Under the pieces are notes generated by a model. The model saw only the letters and a program-made list of their open reading frames with translations. It was not told the origin of the DNA and made no database searches. Shown here piece by piece: positions 62,979-64,000 of a stretch of DNA of 64,000 nt; within the stretch, counting starts at the first letter, position 1; the number at the start of each line of letters is the position of its first letter. The position numbers and the translations under genes are program-made. Source of the stretch: Pseudomonadota bacterium. Its GTDB lineage: Bacteria > Pseudomonadota > Gammaproteobacteria > Burkholderiales > JAJZQI01. Where the stretch lies: positions 1 through 64,000 of the forward strand of contig JAJZQI010000014.1 in NCBI GenBank assembly GCA_021851875.1, given 5' to 3'.

Positions 62979-63806
62979 CAACTTAAGCCGCTGCCAGATT
63001 TCACTGGTCAGACCTGCCTGGTTGAGGCTGTAGAAGTGTAAGCCCGGGGCGCCGCCGACCAGCAGGCGCTCGCACATCTGCGTCACCACATCCAGCCCCA
63101 GCGCCCGAATGGACTCGACATCATCGCCGTAGCCCTGTAGTTTCAAACGCAGCCAGCGCGGAATTTCCGCGCCGCAGGCGTCGGAAAAACGGGCCAGTTG
63201 ACTGAAATTACCGATCGGCATGATGCCCGGCACAACGGGAATATCGACCCCCTGTTGGCTGATCGCCTCGACAAAGGCAAAGTAGGCGTCGGCATTGAAG
63301 AAGTATTGCGTAATGGCCGAGTCGGCACCGGCCCTGACCTTGCGCACAAAATTCTGCAAATCGTCGGCAGCGCTTCTGGCCTGCGGATGCACCTCCGGGT
63401 AAGCCGCCACTTCAATGTGGAACCAGTCGCCGGTTTCCGCCCGCACGAATTCCACCAGCTCATTGGCATAGCGGAATTCGCCGGGATCGGCCATGCCGGA
63501 CGGCAGGTCGCCGCGCAGCGCCACCATGTGGCGGATGCCTTTGCTCTTGAACAGGTTGATGATGTCACGGATGCCGGCGCGAGTGGAACCGACGCAGGAC
63601 AAGTGCGGCGCCGCAGCAAACCCCTCGGACTGGATTTCGAGCACGGTTTCCAGCGTGTTGGCTTGCGTAGAGCCGCCGGCACCGTAGGTCACCGAGAAGA
63701 AACGGGGGTTCAGCGCAGCCAGCTGCCGGCGGGTTTCGCGCAGCTTTTCCACCCCTTCCGGAGTCTTGGGCGGAAAGAATTCGATGCTGAATGTGCGTGA
63801 ATTCAT
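62967..63806 (-). CDS. metF: 5,10-methylenetetrahydrofolate reductase
   Basis: The FAD enzyme of 279 residues that makes 5-methyl-THF for methionine synthesis. It has the N-terminal SIEFFPPKT, the FAD region SVTYGAGGS and the conserved PGIMPIGNFSQL. The last residues (KLGKT) and the stop codon are encoded in the outer arm of the structured repeat; homologues usually end a few residues earlier. It lies 70 bases downstream of ahcY on the same strand, as in many betaproteobacteria where both belong to the S-adenosylmethionine cycle. Confidence 0.96.
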   Translation of the reverse strand: MNSRTFSIEFFPPKTPEGVEKLRETRRQLAALNPRFFSVTYGAGGSTQANTLETVLEIQSEGFAAAPHLSCVGSTRAGIRDIINLFKSKGIRHMVALRGDLPSGMADPGEFRYANELVEFVRAETGDWFHIEVAAYPEVHPQARSAADDLQNFVRKVRAGADSAITQYFFNADAYFAFVEAISQQGVDIPVVPGIMPIGNFSQLARFSDACGAEIPRWLRLKLQGYGDDVESIRALGLDVVTQMCERLLVGGAPGLHFYSLNQAGLTSEIWQRLKLGKT

Positions 63807-63876
63807 GGTATTACCTCCAATCTGGAACAGGGGCGAAGCCCGCTATCAAAGCAGGCGACCCCTGTTCACGCGGCGC

Positions 63877-64000
63877 TTAGTAGCGGTAGTGATCGGCCTT
63901 GTACGGACCATCTACCGGTACACCGATATAGTCAGCCTGTGCCTTGGACAATACCGTCAGCTGGGCATTCAGCTTCTTCAGCTGCAGACGTGCCACCTTT
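63877..64000 (-). CDS. ahcY: adenosylhomocysteinase, C-terminal fragment
   Basis: The last 41 codons of a gene that begins to the right of the window. The C-terminus ends KADHYRY, preceded by GVPVDGPY, the strictly conserved end of S-adenosylhomocysteine hydrolase whose Lys and Tyr contact NAD of the neighbouring subunit. The enzyme splits SAH into adenosine and homocysteine. Any SAH riboswitch would lie upstream, outside this window. Confidence 0.95.
   Translation of the reverse strand, partial: KVARLQLKKLNAQLTVLSKAQADYIGVPVDGPYKADHYRY

Noticed and set aside
63807-63876. SAH or SAM riboswitch between ahcY and metF
   Set aside because: The 70-base gap is too short and shows no riboswitch core. 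An SAH riboswitch would be upstream of ahcY outside the window.

Overview
The window reads as a chromosomal segment of a betaproteobacterium, most like the Nitrosomonadales/Gallionellaceae-type chemolithotrophs and their relatives. The GC-rich housekeeping genes, the bioB-F-H-C-D order, RegB/RegA, the cbb3 oxidase start, the bundle of pteridine reductase, TtcA and a MidA-like methyltransferase, and metF next to ahcY all fit that group. No rRNA or tRNA gene, CRISPR array, prophage or complete insertion sequence was seen. The species cannot be named from this.

Layout. 1-1263 (minus): Rrf2-type regulator, SCO1/SenC copper chaperone and the start of ccoN. 1366-6272 (minus): biotin operon led by an uncharacterised membrane protein, then bioB, bioF, bioH, bioC, bioD. 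6343-7621 (plus): comF and trmL. 7629-17319 (minus): a long, tightly packed run. It starts with a SqrR/BigR-like ArsR repressor, an RND efflux pair and a DUF2892 protein, and continues through an O-antigen-ligase-type protein, rhodanese, grxC, trxC, secB, an SH3 protein and gpsA. 17518-23124 (plus): gpmI, an EnvC-type amidase activator, ctpA, a small unknown and moeB, ending in a 16-copy heptanucleotide repeat and a small MITE-like element. 23400-28799 (minus): slmA, a HAD phosphatase, argB, hsp20, a PCu(A)C copper chaperone and an OprC/NosA-like copper receptor. 28910-34051 (plus): regB, regA, a multi-PAS diguanylate cyclase of lower GC, and a DUF924 protein. 34241-44354: an NDUFA9-like protein, slt, an aldehyde dehydrogenase, ilvA, rpiA, phoU, yggX, argA and rsmE. 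44700-49492 (plus): a thioredoxin-like protein, an inositol-monophosphatase-type enzyme, a duplicated STAS protein and hslVU. 49513-52757 (minus): a HIT protein, ahpF and ahpC. 52932-56820: cca, a MidA-like protein, pteridine reductase and ttcA. 56830-59221 (minus): an ECF sigma, an anti-sigma and a periplasmic catalase-like protein. 59417-64000 (minus): an M48 protease, an SH3 protein, a CHASE2 adenylate cyclase, metF and the end of ahcY.

How the parts connect. Copper and respiration recur: SCO1 beside ccoN, a copper outer-membrane receptor with CxxxM and HxM motifs plus PCu(A)C, and the redox-sensing RegB/RegA divergently placed with a RegA-like box over the receptor promoter. Redox and peroxide defence recur too: a SqrR-like persulfide-sensor candidate, glutaredoxin, thioredoxin 2, rhodanese, AhpCF with an OxyR-like site, an ECF-controlled catalase homologue and YggX.

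The most unusual feature is a pair of 265-bp intergenic elements (44434-44698 and 62714-62978). They share exactly the same geometry and about 90 percent identical cores. Three enclosing stems differ in sequence between the copies, yet pairing is kept through about two dozen compensatory changes. I do not recognise this family. One copy sits across the start of a thioredoxin-like gene and the other overlaps the stop codon of metF.
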